A DNA stretch of 64,000 nt from Paenibacillus glycanilyticus. Lineage in GTDB: Bacteria > Bacillota > Bacilli > Paenibacillales > Paenibacillaceae. Location: assembly GCF_030161375.1 (NCBI RefSeq), contig NZ_BSSQ01000014.1, forward strand, positions 405,095 through 469,094, read 5' to 3'. A program made the translations under genes and the position numbers. Under the pieces are notes generated by a model. It made no database searches and was not told the DNA's origin. It worked only from the letters and a program-made list of their open reading frames with translations. Position 1 is the stretch's first letter; the number at the start of each line of letters is the position of its first letter. This document shows positions 31,804 through 40,847 of this stretch, piece after piece.

Positions 31804-32496
31804 ATGACCGATATCATTTTCCACGGACATTCCTGCGTACAAATTTCTTCCGGTGACAACTCGCTTGTGATCGATCCTTTCTTAAGAGGCAACGAGCTTG
31901 CCGTAGCGAAACCGGAAGATATTAAAGTCGATGCCGTCCTGCTAACCCATGCCCATATGGATCACATTCTGGACGCTGAGCCGATTGCCAAAGCAAACAA
32001 CGCAAAAGTGGTTGCGAACGTCGAGCTTGCTACATACATGTCCTGGAAAGGCCTTGATACGATTGGCATGAACATCGGCGGCACGGTTGATCTGGGCTTT
32101 GCCAAAGCGAAAATGATTCAAGCCTTCCACAGCTCCGGCATTACCATCGCTGAAGAGCAGCGCATTATTTATGGCGGCATGCCAGGCGGCTTCATTATTA
32201 CGGTAGACGGCAAAACCATTCTCCATGCCGGCGATACAGGATTGTATGGCGATATGAAAATGATCGGCGACCGCCATAACATCGATGTCGCTCTCATCCC
32301 AATTGGCGATCATTTCACGATGGGTCCTGAAGATGCTCTGCAGGCGGCTGAATGGTTCGGCGCGAAGGTAACCATCCCTGTTCATTACAATTCGTTCCCG
32401 GTTATCCGCCAGGATGCGGAGAGCTTCATTCAAGCCTTGGAAGCTAAGGGCTTGAAAGGCCATCTCCTTGAGCCGGGCCAAACACTTTCGATTTAA
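31804..32496 (+). CDS. Metal-dependent hydrolase, UPF0173 (YtkL-like)
   Basis: 230-aa metallo-beta-lactamase-fold protein of the UPF0173 group. The metal site is complete: HGHSC near the start, THAHMDH, HAGDTG with bridging Asp, and HYNSFP near the C-terminus. AAAGGAG precedes the ATG. Cytosolic hydrolase with unknown substrate; conserved across Bacilli. Confidence 0.9.
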   Translation: MTDIIFHGHSCVQISSGDNSLVIDPFLRGNELAVAKPEDIKVDAVLLTHAHMDHILDAEPIAKANNAKVVANVELATYMSWKGLDTIGMNIGGTVDLGFAKAKMIQAFHSSGITIAEEQRIIYGGMPGGFIITVDGKTILHAGDTGLYGDMKMIGDRHNIDVALIPIGDHFTMGPEDALQAAEWFGAKVTIPVHYNSFPVIRQDAESFIQALEAKGLKGHLLEPGQTLSI

Positions 32497-32510
32497 TTCA
32501 CGTTGCATAG

Positions 32511-32543
32511 AAACTGCCTTCCCGAACGGGAGGCAGTTTTTTT
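32511..32543 (+). terminator. Terminator behind the YtkL-like gene
   Basis: AAACTGCCTTCCCG/CGGGAGGCAGTTT-type stem with T7. Confidence 0.9.
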
Positions 32544-32616
32544 ATCTGCGATTAAGGAAAAAATGACGCAAAACGCCGATAATAAGTAGACAAAATGGAG
32601 CAATTGAGGTGCAACA

Positions 32617-33294
32617 ATGAACCGTATCCGAATATTGGTGGCCGATGACGAGCCGCCAATTATACAATTTCTTGAGCTTGGACTATTAAATGAAGGATTT
32701 GAGATCCGCACGGCGTTGGATGGCGAAGCCGCCTTAAAGGTAGCCGCCGAGTTTCAGCCGCATGTCCTTATTCTCGATGTGATGATGCCCGGGATGAACG
32801 GGTTCGAAGTATGCCAGGCGCTCAAAGAAACCGGCGCAAACGTCGCCGTCATCATGCTTACCGCCAAGGATGAAATTGAAGACCGGGTTAAGGGACTCAC
32901 GTTGGGCGCTGACGATTACGTCGTCAAGCCGTTTAGCTTCGAAGAGCTGCTAGCCCGGATTAAAGCCCGCCTTCGAAATCAATTCCCAAGTCTGCTTGGA
33001 GAAGCCGCTTACGGACCTTTTCGCATTAATGACCGGAAGAAGGAATTGATCTATCGGGATCAGTCGCTTGAACTCTCCCCTACCGAATACGAGCTGCTTA
33101 AATATATTATCCTCAACAACGGCATTGTACTGAGCAAAGCTCAAATTCTCGATAGCGTATGGGGCTACCGTTTTGGCGGCGAAGAAAACATCGTCGAGGT
33201 ATATGTCCGTTCCTTGCGGGAGAAGCTGGGCGACAAAGAACATCGCCTCATCCGTACCCTTCGCGGAGTAGGTTACCGGATGGATCTGGCATGA
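32617..33294 (+). CDS. OmpR/PhoB-family response regulator
   Basis: 225 aa: receiver domain with acidic pair Asp10/Asp11, phosphoacceptor Asp54 (LILDVMMPGMNGFEV), Thr in IMLTAKDE and Lys in VVKPFSF; C-terminal winged helix ending in EVYVRSLREKLGD and RTLRGVGYRM. All phosphorylation residues are intact. Overlaps its kinase gene by 4 nt (ATGA). Controlled genes unknown; the downstream VTC-DUF4956-CotH cluster is a natural candidate. Confidence 0.93.
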   Translation: MNRIRILVADDEPPIIQFLELGLLNEGFEIRTALDGEAALKVAAEFQPHVLILDVMMPGMNGFEVCQALKETGANVAVIMLTAKDEIEDRVKGLTLGADDYVVKPFSFEELLARIKARLRNQFPSLLGEAAYGPFRINDRKKELIYRDQSLELSPTEYELLKYIILNNGIVLSKAQILDSVWGYRFGGEENIVEVYVRSLREKLGDKEHRLIRTLRGVGYRMDLA

Positions 33295-34688
33295 AGCGGT
33301 TTTTCTTCCCCCGCTCGCTCCGGTTCCAACTGCTTCAGCGTTCCTTGTTTGTACTAGCCGCTCTCCTCTTCATGATCGGCATTTTGCAATATGTCCTGAT
33401 GAAGGATTTTCAGTATAAAAATAAAGCCGAAGCCTTGGACGCGCAGGTCATTTCGCTTCCTCCGGATTGGTTCCCGGCCCCTTTTTATTATCAGCCCGGC
33501 TTATCCCTTGCTTCTATAAATCTCGAAGGCGAATTAACCGATCTCTCGCGCGGGGACGAGCTGAGAGCGCCAAAGCTTTCGGCTGAGCAATATAAAGAGC
33601 TCATTCGGAAGCCCGATAAGCCCGGCACCTACCGGATTATGACGGATAGCGAAGGTACGGAGCAGCTTGTGGTGCTGCATGTGGTCGGCCCTCCCGGACA
33701 TCCGGACGGCATTATTCAGGCCGGAACCGATACGGCATCTTTGAAGCAAATTCTGATGACGCAGCTTGCTATCTTTATTGGCTTGTCCGTGCTTGCCTTG
33801 GCTGCGGGTTTATCTTTGTACATCCCGCTTCTTCGCCGAACGCTTAAGCCCTTATCCAGTGTCGTAACCTCCGTTAGCCAGACCGATGCCGCAAACTTGA
33901 ACGAAAGATTGCCCATACATCAAGGACAGCTGGAAGTAGATCAGCTGGCGCTCGCCATTAACGGAATGATGGAACGTCTTGACCTCTCCTTCGAGGCGGA
34001 GCGCGCGACAACGGAACGGATGAGGCAATTCATCGCGGATGCGTCACATGAATTGCGGACGCCGCTTACGTCTATTCATGGCTTTATTGAGGTTCTTCTA
34101 AGAGGTGCTGCCGCAAATCCGGAGCAGCTTAGATCTGCTCTAAGCAGCATGCAAATGGAGTCGATACGCATCAATAAGCTTGTGGAAGATTTGCTGCTTC
34201 TGGCGAAGCTTGATCAAGCCCCGGCACCTGTTAGCGTCGAGATTTCTCTGGACCGGCTTCTCAAAGACATGGAACCCCAACTTCGCTTGCTTGGCGGAAG
34301 CCGGACCGTTCAATTGACAATTGCCCCCGATATTCCGGTAGCCGGGCATCCCGATCAGATCAAGCAGGTGGTGTTAAACCTTTTCCTTAACGCCGTTCAG
34401 CATACTGATCCGGTTGCCGGTATCGTGTCTCTTAACCTGTCCAAGGATAATGAAGAAGCTGTCATTACGGTAACGGACAATGGGAACGGCATCGGCGAAG
34501 AACATCTCCCCCAACTGTTCGAGCGGTTCTACCGGAGCGAATCTTCCCGTACTCGCAAAAGCGGCGGAACAGGACTTGGCCTCGCCATCACCAAATCGCT
34601 GGTAGAGATGCATCGAGGCTCCATCCAGGTGGAAAGCATTCCGGGCTCGGGCAGTACGTTCCTGGTCAGACTGCCGCTCCTTCAATAG
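33291..34688 (+). CDS. Sensor histidine kinase (HAMP-HisKA-HATPase)
   Basis: 465 aa from ATG 33291, overlapping the regulator stop. TM1 about 18-36, extracytoplasmic sensor about 40-155 (no Cys, PAS-like), TM2 about 157-178, HAMP, then HisKA with phosphoacceptor His253 in ASHELRTPL, N-box LNLFLNAVQHTD, G1 DNGNGIG, F-box LFERFY and G2 GGTGLGLAI. A complete membrane-bound kinase for the preceding regulator. Confidence 0.93.
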   Translation: MKRFFFPRSLRFQLLQRSLFVLAALLFMIGILQYVLMKDFQYKNKAEALDAQVISLPPDWFPAPFYYQPGLSLASINLEGELTDLSRGDELRAPKLSAEQYKELIRKPDKPGTYRIMTDSEGTEQLVVLHVVGPPGHPDGIIQAGTDTASLKQILMTQLAIFIGLSVLALAAGLSLYIPLLRRTLKPLSSVVTSVSQTDAANLNERLPIHQGQLEVDQLALAINGMMERLDLSFEAERATTERMRQFIADASHELRTPLTSIHGFIEVLLRGAAANPEQLRSALSSMQMESIRINKLVEDLLLLAKLDQAPAPVSVEISLDRLLKDMEPQLRLLGGSRTVQLTIAPDIPVAGHPDQIKQVVLNLFLNAVQHTDPVAGIVSLNLSKDNEEAVITVTDNGNGIGEEHLPQLFERFYRSESSRTRKSGGTGLGLAITKSLVEMHRGSIQVESIPGSGSTFLVRLPLLQ

Positions 34689-34706
34689 AACTGAATTGAA
34701 CTGAAT

Positions 34707-34745
34707 AAGGCTATTCCGACATGCCTCATGCCGGGATAGCCTTTT
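34707..34745 (+). terminator. Terminator of the two-component operon
   Basis: AAGGCTATTCCG/CGGGATAGCCTT with a T5 tail. Confidence 0.8.
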
Positions 34746-34876
34746 TGTCATGCCCGACATTACATTCAGCATTCTTTCAGCCAGCATTAAGATTGGAATC
34801 AGAATCAGCCTATACAATAAGTTTTGTTAACGGAATGTAAAGACGTTTGAGGCGAGAAACGAGGTGTACAAACGAA

Positions 34877-35587
34877 ATGAGCAAACTCAAATTCAGGCAT
34901 GAGCTGAAATTTTTCATTAATCATCTGCAGTATTATACGATCCGCCAGCGGTTAAGGAATATGATGCTGCCCGATGAACATACCAGCCGAAACGGCGAAT
35001 ATCATATCCGGAGCTTGTACTTCGACGATATTTACAACAGCGCGCTGCATGACAAGTTAGGCGGCCTTCGCGACCGGAAGAAATACCGGATCCGCATTTA
35101 TAACGGCAAGGACAAAGTGATTCATTTTGAGAAAAAGCTCAAACGGATGGATTACATTGCCAAGCTGAAGGAACCGCTTACCAGAGCGATGTACGACCGT
35201 ATTATGGCAGGTGACTATGAAGTGCTGAACGTGCCGGACAAGCCGCTCTTCATGGAAATTTATCACGAAATGAAGGATCAGCTGCTCCGTCCAAAAGTTA
35301 TCGTGGATTATGTCCGCGAGCCTTACGTATGCGATAACGGCAACGTTCGGATTACGTTCGACAAGGATCTTCGAACCGGCTTGCATGCGGTAGATATTTT
35401 TGACCCGACCCTCGCTCCGGTGAAAGCAATTGATGAGGATCTCATCATTTTGGAAGTGAAGTTTGATGAATTTATTCCGGGCTACATTCAAACGGCTCTG
35501 CAGCTGGAAGGCTTGAATCGGCAATCCGCGTCCAAATACGTGATCTGCCGGAAATTTTTGAAATACAACTCGTGGGAGGATTATTAG
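34877..35587 (+). CDS. VTC-domain polyphosphate polymerase-like protein
   Basis: 236 aa, a free-standing VTC (CYTH-like tunnel) domain. Basic and acidic tunnel residues are visible: KFRHELKFFI at the start, IRSLYFDDIYN, RKKYRIRIYNG, HFEKKLK, KVIVDYVREPY, RITFDKDLRTG and ILEVKFDEFIP. In yeast this domain makes polyphosphate from ATP. Start at ATG 34877 behind GAGGTG. The gene overlaps the DUF4956 start region and is followed by CotH: a conserved three-gene set. Confidence 0.88.
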   Translation: MSKLKFRHELKFFINHLQYYTIRQRLRNMMLPDEHTSRNGEYHIRSLYFDDIYNSALHDKLGGLRDRKKYRIRIYNGKDKVIHFEKKLKRMDYIAKLKEPLTRAMYDRIMAGDYEVLNVPDKPLFMEIYHEMKDQLLRPKVIVDYVREPYVCDNGNVRITFDKDLRTGLHAVDIFDPTLAPVKAIDEDLIILEVKFDEFIPGYIQTALQLEGLNRQSASKYVICRKFLKYNSWEDY

Positions 35588-35592
35588 AACTT

Positions 35593-36300
35593 ATGGATAC
35601 AACAACAGCAACTACGAATGACACGAATACGTTTACCGACTTGTTAAAGAGCTCGGTTCTCGACAACTTCAGCACAGGCATCGATATTTCGAAAATGCTG
35701 ATCACGCTCGCTATCGCTTTTGTGATCGGACTGTTTATTTACACGCTGTACAAACGGATTTTTAGCGGCGTTCTTTATTCGAAGAGCTTCAATGTCTCGC
35801 TGATCGGGATGGTTATCATTACGTCCGTCGTCATTCTCGCCGTCAATTCGAACCTTGTCCTGTCACTCGGTATGGTCGGCGCTCTGTCGATCGTTCGTTT
35901 CCGTACGCCGATTAAAGACCCGACCGACCTGATCTTCCTGTTCTGGGCTGCAGCTGCCGGTATCGTAACCGGCGCAGGCTTTTACACGCTGGCGGTCGTT
36001 GGTTCGGTCGTTATTGGTCTCGTCCTCTTCCTGTTCGTCAAAGGCGGCAAAGTAGAAACTCCTTATCTGCTGGTTGTTCATTGCGCCAGCGACGAGACGG
36101 AACAAGCTGTCCATGAGAAAGTCGGCCAGCTTGTGAAACGTTATAACGTGAAGCAGAAAAACGTAACGCCAGGCAATATTGAAATTACGCTGGAAGTTCG
36201 TCTTAATGACCAAGAAGGACGATTTGTTAATGAGCTGTCGGAAATCGGCGGCGTAAGAAATGCGGTATTGATCAGCTATAGCGGTGACTACGTAGCGTAA
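35593..36300 (+). CDS. DUF4956 membrane protein
   Basis: 235 aa from ATG 35593 (GGGAGG 14 bases upstream; GTG 35572 is an alternative overlapping the VTC gene). Four membrane helices at about 35-150, with the diagnostic loop LSLGMVGALSIVRFRTPIKD between helices, then a cytosolic ferredoxin-like domain ending in the SEIGGVRNAVLISYSGDY strand. Frequently linked to VTC and CotH genes; perhaps a membrane partner for polyphosphate synthesis or export. Stop overlaps the ATG region of CotH. Confidence 0.88.
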   Translation: MDTTTATTNDTNTFTDLLKSSVLDNFSTGIDISKMLITLAIAFVIGLFIYTLYKRIFSGVLYSKSFNVSLIGMVIITSVVILAVNSNLVLSLGMVGALSIVRFRTPIKDPTDLIFLFWAAAAGIVTGAGFYTLAVVGSVVIGLVLFLFVKGGKVETPYLLVVHCASDETEQAVHEKVGQLVKRYNVKQKNVTPGNIEITLEVRLNDQEGRFVNELSEIGGVRNAVLISYSGDYVA

Positions 36301-36320
36301 TGGATAGGATGGTGCAACAG

Positions 36321-38057
36321 ATGAAAGCGAAGTTTCTACTAACGCTCTTCTCTATCGTCCTAATCATCGGTTTGACCGGATGCGCTTCTAAGCCGACGGC
36401 TGATAACAATGACGAGGGGAATGCCGCGATCCGGGCGGCTACCTCCGAGGATGAGCAGTTTTTAGACAAAAGCGTATTCCCGAAAGACAAGGTTGTCGAT
36501 GTTAAAATCACGATCGATAAAGACGAGTTTCAGGATATTCTCGATAACGCTAGCGCTGAAGAATATCACACGGCCTCTGTTGATTATAACGGTGAGCATT
36601 TCGATAATGTCGCCATTCGCGCCAAAGGAAACTTGAGTCTGCGAAGCGTCGTGCAGATGGACGATTCCGACCGGTACAGCTTTAAACTCTCGTTTGACGA
36701 GTATGTGAACCAAACGCTAGGCGGCATTAGCAAGATCAACCTGAACAATAACTTCAGCGATCCGAGTTACATGCGGGAATTTCTCACCTATGAGTTAGCG
36801 GAGCAAATGGGACTGCCAACTCCAAAGTTCTCCTATGTGAACGTCTATGTGAATGATAAGCTGTGGGGATTCTATCTGGCCGTTGAACAGGTTGGCGATT
36901 CCTATTTGGATCGCAACTTCGGCAATTCGTACGGTGCCCTGTACAAAGCAATCATGAGCACGGGCAGTGACCTCAAATGGATTGACGACAAGCTGGATTC
37001 CTATCCAGGTCTGACGCAAAAATCCAAGTCGTCCAACAACAATGTCCTGATCGATATGCTGGATGAGTTGAACAATGGAACAGACTGGAAGGATTATGTC
37101 GATGTTGACGATGCTTTGGGCTATATTGCCCTAAACGTTGCCACCAATAATACGGACAGCTATATTGGCGGTAATAAGCAGAATTATTATTTGTACGAGA
37201 ATGAAGGCGTATGGTCGATTCTGCCATGGGATTATAATATGGCGTTTGGCGGAATGGGCAATATGACGGGAGGCTTCGGCGGCGGCAAAGCCCAAGGTGG
37301 CGGAGCTGGCGCAAGCACTAGCAATCTATTGATAGACGAGCCGACGCAAAGCGCAGTGGCCGATCGTCCTCTGGTCGCGAAGCTGCTCGAAGTCGATGCG
37401 TACAAAGAGAAATATCATGATATGCTTCAGAACATCGTAGACGGATATTTGTCTGACGGACAATTCCAAACTCGCGTGAATGAATTAAGCGATATGATCT
37501 CTTCCTATGTAAAAGCAGACCCGTCCTCTTTCTACACCTATGAGGAATACGAGTCGGGCAAAACATCGTTAATCTCCACTAACGCAAGCACGGTAACCAA
37601 CATTAAGCAGCAACTCGACGGCACGATCCCTTCCTCGGGCGACGGTTCCGGCAGCGGCGGCGGGATGGGCATGCCTGGCGGCGACATGGGTGGTCAAGGA
37701 TTCCCGGGCGGCCAGCAGCAAGGCGCGGCTCCAGGCGATAACGCGGCAGGTGACCAGCAAGGCGCGGCTCCAGGCGGGGACAATGGCCAAGGTTTCCCGG
37801 GCGGAGAAGGAATGGGTCAACCTCCCGAAGGCTTCCAAGGCGGCGAGATGGGTCAGCCTCCGGAAGGTTTTCAAGGCGGAGGATTTGGTGGTGGTGGTGG
37901 AGGAATGCGCGGCGGCGGCATGCCGGCCTTTGGCAACATGGGCGGCCAAGTTGCTGAGCAGGACAACTCCAAGGAAGCCATCACCGCGGGTATAGCCATC
38001 GTTGTTTTGCTCTTGGCTTGCCTATTCATCAAATACTTCAACCGAAGAAGATTATAG
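36321..38057 (+). CDS. CotH-like protein kinase, lipoprotein with Gly-rich tail
   Basis: 578 aa. Lipoprotein signal with LTGC (Cys21 from ATG 36321; ATGs at 36300 and 36309 also in frame), CotH kinase domain at about 45-400 with RAKGNLSLR, the Lys-bearing YSFKLSF strand, ALYKAI, and the catalytic-type SILPWDYNMAFGG. Residues about 430-545 are a Gly/Pro/Gln-rich tail with tandem units (QQGAAPG twice, MGQPPEGFQGG twice, GFPGG). A final membrane helix and RRRL end the protein, so it is probably held at both ends. Known CotH phosphorylates spore-coat CotB/CotG; here the target is unknown. Confidence 0.87.
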   Translation: MKAKFLLTLFSIVLIIGLTGCASKPTADNNDEGNAAIRAATSEDEQFLDKSVFPKDKVVDVKITIDKDEFQDILDNASAEEYHTASVDYNGEHFDNVAIRAKGNLSLRSVVQMDDSDRYSFKLSFDEYVNQTLGGISKINLNNNFSDPSYMREFLTYELAEQMGLPTPKFSYVNVYVNDKLWGFYLAVEQVGDSYLDRNFGNSYGALYKAIMSTGSDLKWIDDKLDSYPGLTQKSKSSNNNVLIDMLDELNNGTDWKDYVDVDDALGYIALNVATNNTDSYIGGNKQNYYLYENEGVWSILPWDYNMAFGGMGNMTGGFGGGKAQGGGAGASTSNLLIDEPTQSAVADRPLVAKLLEVDAYKEKYHDMLQNIVDGYLSDGQFQTRVNELSDMISSYVKADPSSFYTYEEYESGKTSLISTNASTVTNIKQQLDGTIPSSGDGSGSGGGMGMPGGDMGGQGFPGGQQQGAAPGDNAAGDQQGAAPGGDNGQGFPGGEGMGQPPEGFQGGEMGQPPEGFQGGGFGGGGGGMRGGGMPAFGNMGGQVAEQDNSKEAITAGIAIVVLLLACLFIKYFNRRRL

Positions 38058-38068
38058 CTTTCCATAAC

Positions 38069-38098
38069 AAAGGAGCAGGGACTCACCCCTGCTCCTTT
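38069..38098 (+). terminator. Terminator behind cotH-like gene
   Basis: AAAGGAGCAGGG/CCCTGCTCCTTT 12-bp stem with six-base loop. Confidence 0.85.
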
Positions 38099-38135
38099 CC
38101 GGCTTCCCTCAAACAAATGGAGGAGGAATGAAGGC

Positions 38136-38243
38136 AATGTATCTCCTGGAGGAGCGTAGCGCTTGCCTTTGCCATGTACTTTACCACTCTATAAGAATCG
38201 TTAAAGTAAAGTACTGGCAACAGCAACCGGAAGGAGATACATT
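38136..38243 (+). repeat. Palindromic element family 2, copy C
   Basis: Outer stem AATGTATCTCC (38136-38146) / GGAGATACATT (38233-38243). Inner left TGGAGGAGCGTAGCGCTTGC, inner right TGGCAACAGCAACCGGAA. Apical stem GTACTTTAC / GTAAAGTAC differs from A and B on both sides yet pairs perfectly. Between convergent cotH and ubiB genes. Confidence 0.78.
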
Positions 38244-38282
38244 CCGAAATTCCATATTCCATTATCAATGCCTTCTGCCTTC

Positions 38283-39947
38283 TTACCTACTCCGTATAAT
38301 CGCCACAATCAACCACACAAACAAAATCGACGCGATCCCGAAGCCAATCTCAATCGCCGGGATATTCCACAGCACCGTACTCTGATGCCCCATGGACGAG
38401 CCGATGATCAGGCCAACCATAATAATGCTGAACGACAAAAGCACGATGCTTAAGCTTAGCCGATTGCTGATCTGATCCATTTTTTTCAGGACGGCATTTA
38501 GCTCCGGTATAGCAAGATCAAGGCCTACTCGGCCTTTGCGCAACGTATTCAGTACGCTTCGCAAGCTTAATGGCACATCGGACAGCAGCTCCAGATAATC
38601 CGGTATATCGTCTACCCACTTGCGCGCAAGCCTGCGCGGATCCAGCTTCTCGATCACCAATTTGCGGCCAAAAGGTTCGGCAACGTCAAATACGCTTATT
38701 GCCGGATCAAGCGACGTCGCCACGCCTTCCATCGTCAGAAACGTTTTGCCAAGCAGCGTAAGTTCGGACGGAATCCGGATACCATGGCGAAAAGCAAGCG
38801 CGAATAACTCGCTAACGGACTCGCCGATTTTCACCTGACTAAGAGGAACCTTGTAATATTTGTCCCTCATTTCGTCTACGTCCGCCCGGAGCGCCTTCAT
38901 ATTCGTATCATCCGGGATAAAGCCCATTCCGTTAATAGCCCGGATAATCGTGCTCGTACTTTGATTGCGCAGACCAATTACAAAGGTGGCAAAATGTTTT
39001 TTCGTATCGGGAGTTAGTCGCCCCACCATGCCAAAATCCAAAAATGCCAAATTCCCGTCAGGCAAAGCTAATACATTGCCCGGATGGGGGTCCCCATGGA
39101 AAAAGCCGTCGACCAGAACTTGATGAAAGATCGTTTTTGCGTATCGCTCGCCAAGTTTTTTGCAGTCGTACCCTTCCTCAACTAGCCGGTCCCGATCAGA
39201 CAACTTAATGCCTTCCACATAATCCATCGTCATAACAAGCTTGCTTGTATAATCCCAATAGACCGCCGGGATGATGACGCCATCAAGCTTACTGCTTTGT
39301 GCCGCAAAACGTTCGGCATTACGGGCTTCCAGCTCGTAATCAAGTTCGGAGCGGAGCGCTTTTGCAATCTCATCCATCATGTCCCGCACCCGGTAGCTGC
39401 GCGCCCATTCGAGACGATGCTCTGCCACGCGGGCAATCTCGGACAATATATCCAGATCCGTCTCAATAATTTTCTGAATATGCGGTCGTTGCACCTTAAC
39501 GGCAACGGATGTCCCGTCAATTAGTCTAGCCCGGTACACCTGTCCAATTGAAGCCGAAGCCATGGGCACTTCGCTGAACTCGGCGAACAAACGCTCAATA
39601 GGCATGCCCAGCTCATGTTCAATAATATGTACGGCTTCCAAATAGGTAAAAGGCTGCACCTGGTCTTGCAATCGCTCAAGCTCCGTAATGATTCCCGCTG
39701 GAATTAAGTCCGGCCTGGTGCTGGCCATCTGTCCCAACTTAACAAATGTAGGCCCCAGCTCTTCTAAGAACATTCGAATCCGCTCGCCTACCGTGCGTTT
39801 TCGAATGCCCCGCCTCTCTCCGCCAATCTTCAGCCCCGTATCTGGCAGCCCCAAATCTTTGGCGATATACCCGAAGCCGTTCCGGACAAAAGCGACAGCA
39901 ATTTCCCGATAACGCTGCAAATGCCTGAATTTTGTTCTAACGCTCAT
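38283..39947 (-). CDS. UbiB/ABC1/AarF family atypical kinase
   Basis: 554 aa, normal family length. KxGQ motif in FVKLGQMASTRPDLIP, the AxAS nucleotide loop PMASASIGQVYRA, invariant Lys in VAVKVQRP, ExD region, HGDPHPGNVL and LDFGMVGRL, then two C-terminal membrane helices (about 495-550). Members support isoprenoid-quinone synthesis or lipid homeostasis. ATG preceded by a weak site. Co-directional with and 14 nt behind the phasin-like gene, so they form an operon. Confidence 0.92.
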   Translation of the reverse strand: MSVRTKFRHLQRYREIAVAFVRNGFGYIAKDLGLPDTGLKIGGERRGIRKRTVGERIRMFLEELGPTFVKLGQMASTRPDLIPAGIITELERLQDQVQPFTYLEAVHIIEHELGMPIERLFAEFSEVPMASASIGQVYRARLIDGTSVAVKVQRPHIQKIIETDLDILSEIARVAEHRLEWARSYRVRDMMDEIAKALRSELDYELEARNAERFAAQSSKLDGVIIPAVYWDYTSKLVMTMDYVEGIKLSDRDRLVEEGYDCKKLGERYAKTIFHQVLVDGFFHGDPHPGNVLALPDGNLAFLDFGMVGRLTPDTKKHFATFVIGLRNQSTSTIIRAINGMGFIPDDTNMKALRADVDEMRDKYYKVPLSQVKIGESVSELFALAFRHGIRIPSELTLLGKTFLTMEGVATSLDPAISVFDVAEPFGRKLVIEKLDPRRLARKWVDDIPDYLELLSDVPLSLRSVLNTLRKGRVGLDLAIPELNAVLKKMDQISNRLSLSIVLLSFSIIMVGLIIGSSMGHQSTVLWNIPAIEIGFGIASILFVWLIVAIIRSR

Positions 39948-39961
39948 ACAACCGCCCCAAT

Positions 39962-40261
39962 TTAATCCACGGGTGTTTCTTTATGTTCCAGCGCGGCTAC
40001 CCGGCGCTCCAACTGCTCGTATTGCTCTTTGGTTACATAATTATCGCCTATAATGGACTGCACCCGTTCACGGATCATCTCTTCTATTTTATTGCGCGTT
40101 TCTTCGCCTCTGCGCAGCACGTCATCGACATAAGCCGAGGATTCCGCTTTGGTGATTTCGCCTTTTCGAACCCATTCTTCCGCCAGCTTTTCAACCTGCT
40201 CCTTGCTGGTCACCGCAAATCCAAGTCCAAACGATACCGCCCTGCCAAACAAATCCTTCAT
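39962..40261 (-). CDS. Phasin-like / PhaI-type coiled-coil protein
   Basis: 99 aa from ATG 40261 (AGGAG 11 bases upstream). One amphipathic N-terminal stretch (MKDLFGRAVSFGLGFAVTS) then a long charged helix (VEKLAEEWVRKGEITKAESS and RNKIEEMIRERVQ) and a terminal coiled coil. This is the poly-granule/phasin-like family that usually precedes UbiB in Firmicutes, as it does here. Probably a lipid- or granule-surface adaptor for the kinase. Confidence 0.8.
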   Translation of the reverse strand: MKDLFGRAVSFGLGFAVTSKEQVEKLAEEWVRKGEITKAESSAYVDDVLRRGEETRNKIEEMIRERVQSIIGDNYVTKEQYEQLERRVAALEHKETPVD

Positions 40262-40374
40262 CTGTATCTCATCTCCTACAGTATGGAATATATCCAGTTT
40301 ATGCAACTTGGCCCGATTACAGTCATCCCGTATGCACACACCGTCCAATACAGGTAAAAGAAGGTTAAATTAAC

Positions 40375-40404
40375 GAATAATTCTTTCTCGATTCATGCAT
40401 AATA
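40375..40404 (+). promoter_or_regulatory. Sigma-G-like promoter of the SASP gene
   Basis: GAATA (40375-40379), 18-bp spacer, CATAATA (40398-40404), matching the forespore sigma-G consensus GHATR / CATNNTA. Expected for a small acid-soluble spore protein. Confidence 0.7.
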
Positions 40405-40438
40405 AATCTCAAAATCGTTTTTTGGAGGCTAGAACTTT

Positions 40439-40645
40439 ATGGCGAACCGCAAATCCTTGTTAGTTCCCGAAGCACGCGCCGCGCTTGAACAAATGAAATA
40501 CGAAATCGCGCAAGAGCTTGGCATTCAACTTCCCGCCGACGGCTATTATGGTCATATGACCACTTACGATATGGGCTCCATCGGCGGATCCATCACCAAA
40601 CGTCTGGTCCAGATTGCACAAGAGCAAATGGCCGGCCGCTTCTAG
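40439..40645 (+). CDS. Alpha/beta-type small acid-soluble spore protein
   Basis: 68 aa DNA-coating SASP. Hallmarks: ALEQMKYEIAQELGIQL containing the germination-protease cut site (E-IAQELG), GSIGGSITKRLVQIAQEQM at the C-terminus. GGAGG lies upstream of the ATG. It would saturate forespore DNA and protect it from UV and heat, then be degraded by GPR at germination. Shows that the host forms endospores. Confidence 0.95.
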   Translation: MANRKSLLVPEARAALEQMKYEIAQELGIQLPADGYYGHMTTYDMGSIGGSITKRLVQIAQEQMAGRF

Positions 40646-40708
40646 AACATTTGGCGACTTCCTATACTTACGCGACAAGGGCTAACCCTGCAGAAAAATA
40701 CTGCTGCC

Positions 40709-40729
40709 AAGGGCTTGGCCCTATTTTTT
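40709..40729 (+). terminator. Terminator behind the SASP gene
   Basis: AGGGC-TTG-GCCCT stem with T6. Confidence 0.75.
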
Positions 40730-40847
40730 GTGAAATCCTTAATGAGCGAACTTCCCTTTAGAGCTAAAAATCGGTAAAATGAGAGATGGCTTGTCTTATA
40801 GCGATCAACCTATACTTATGATTTTAATGAAGAGAGGATTTTCCCAT

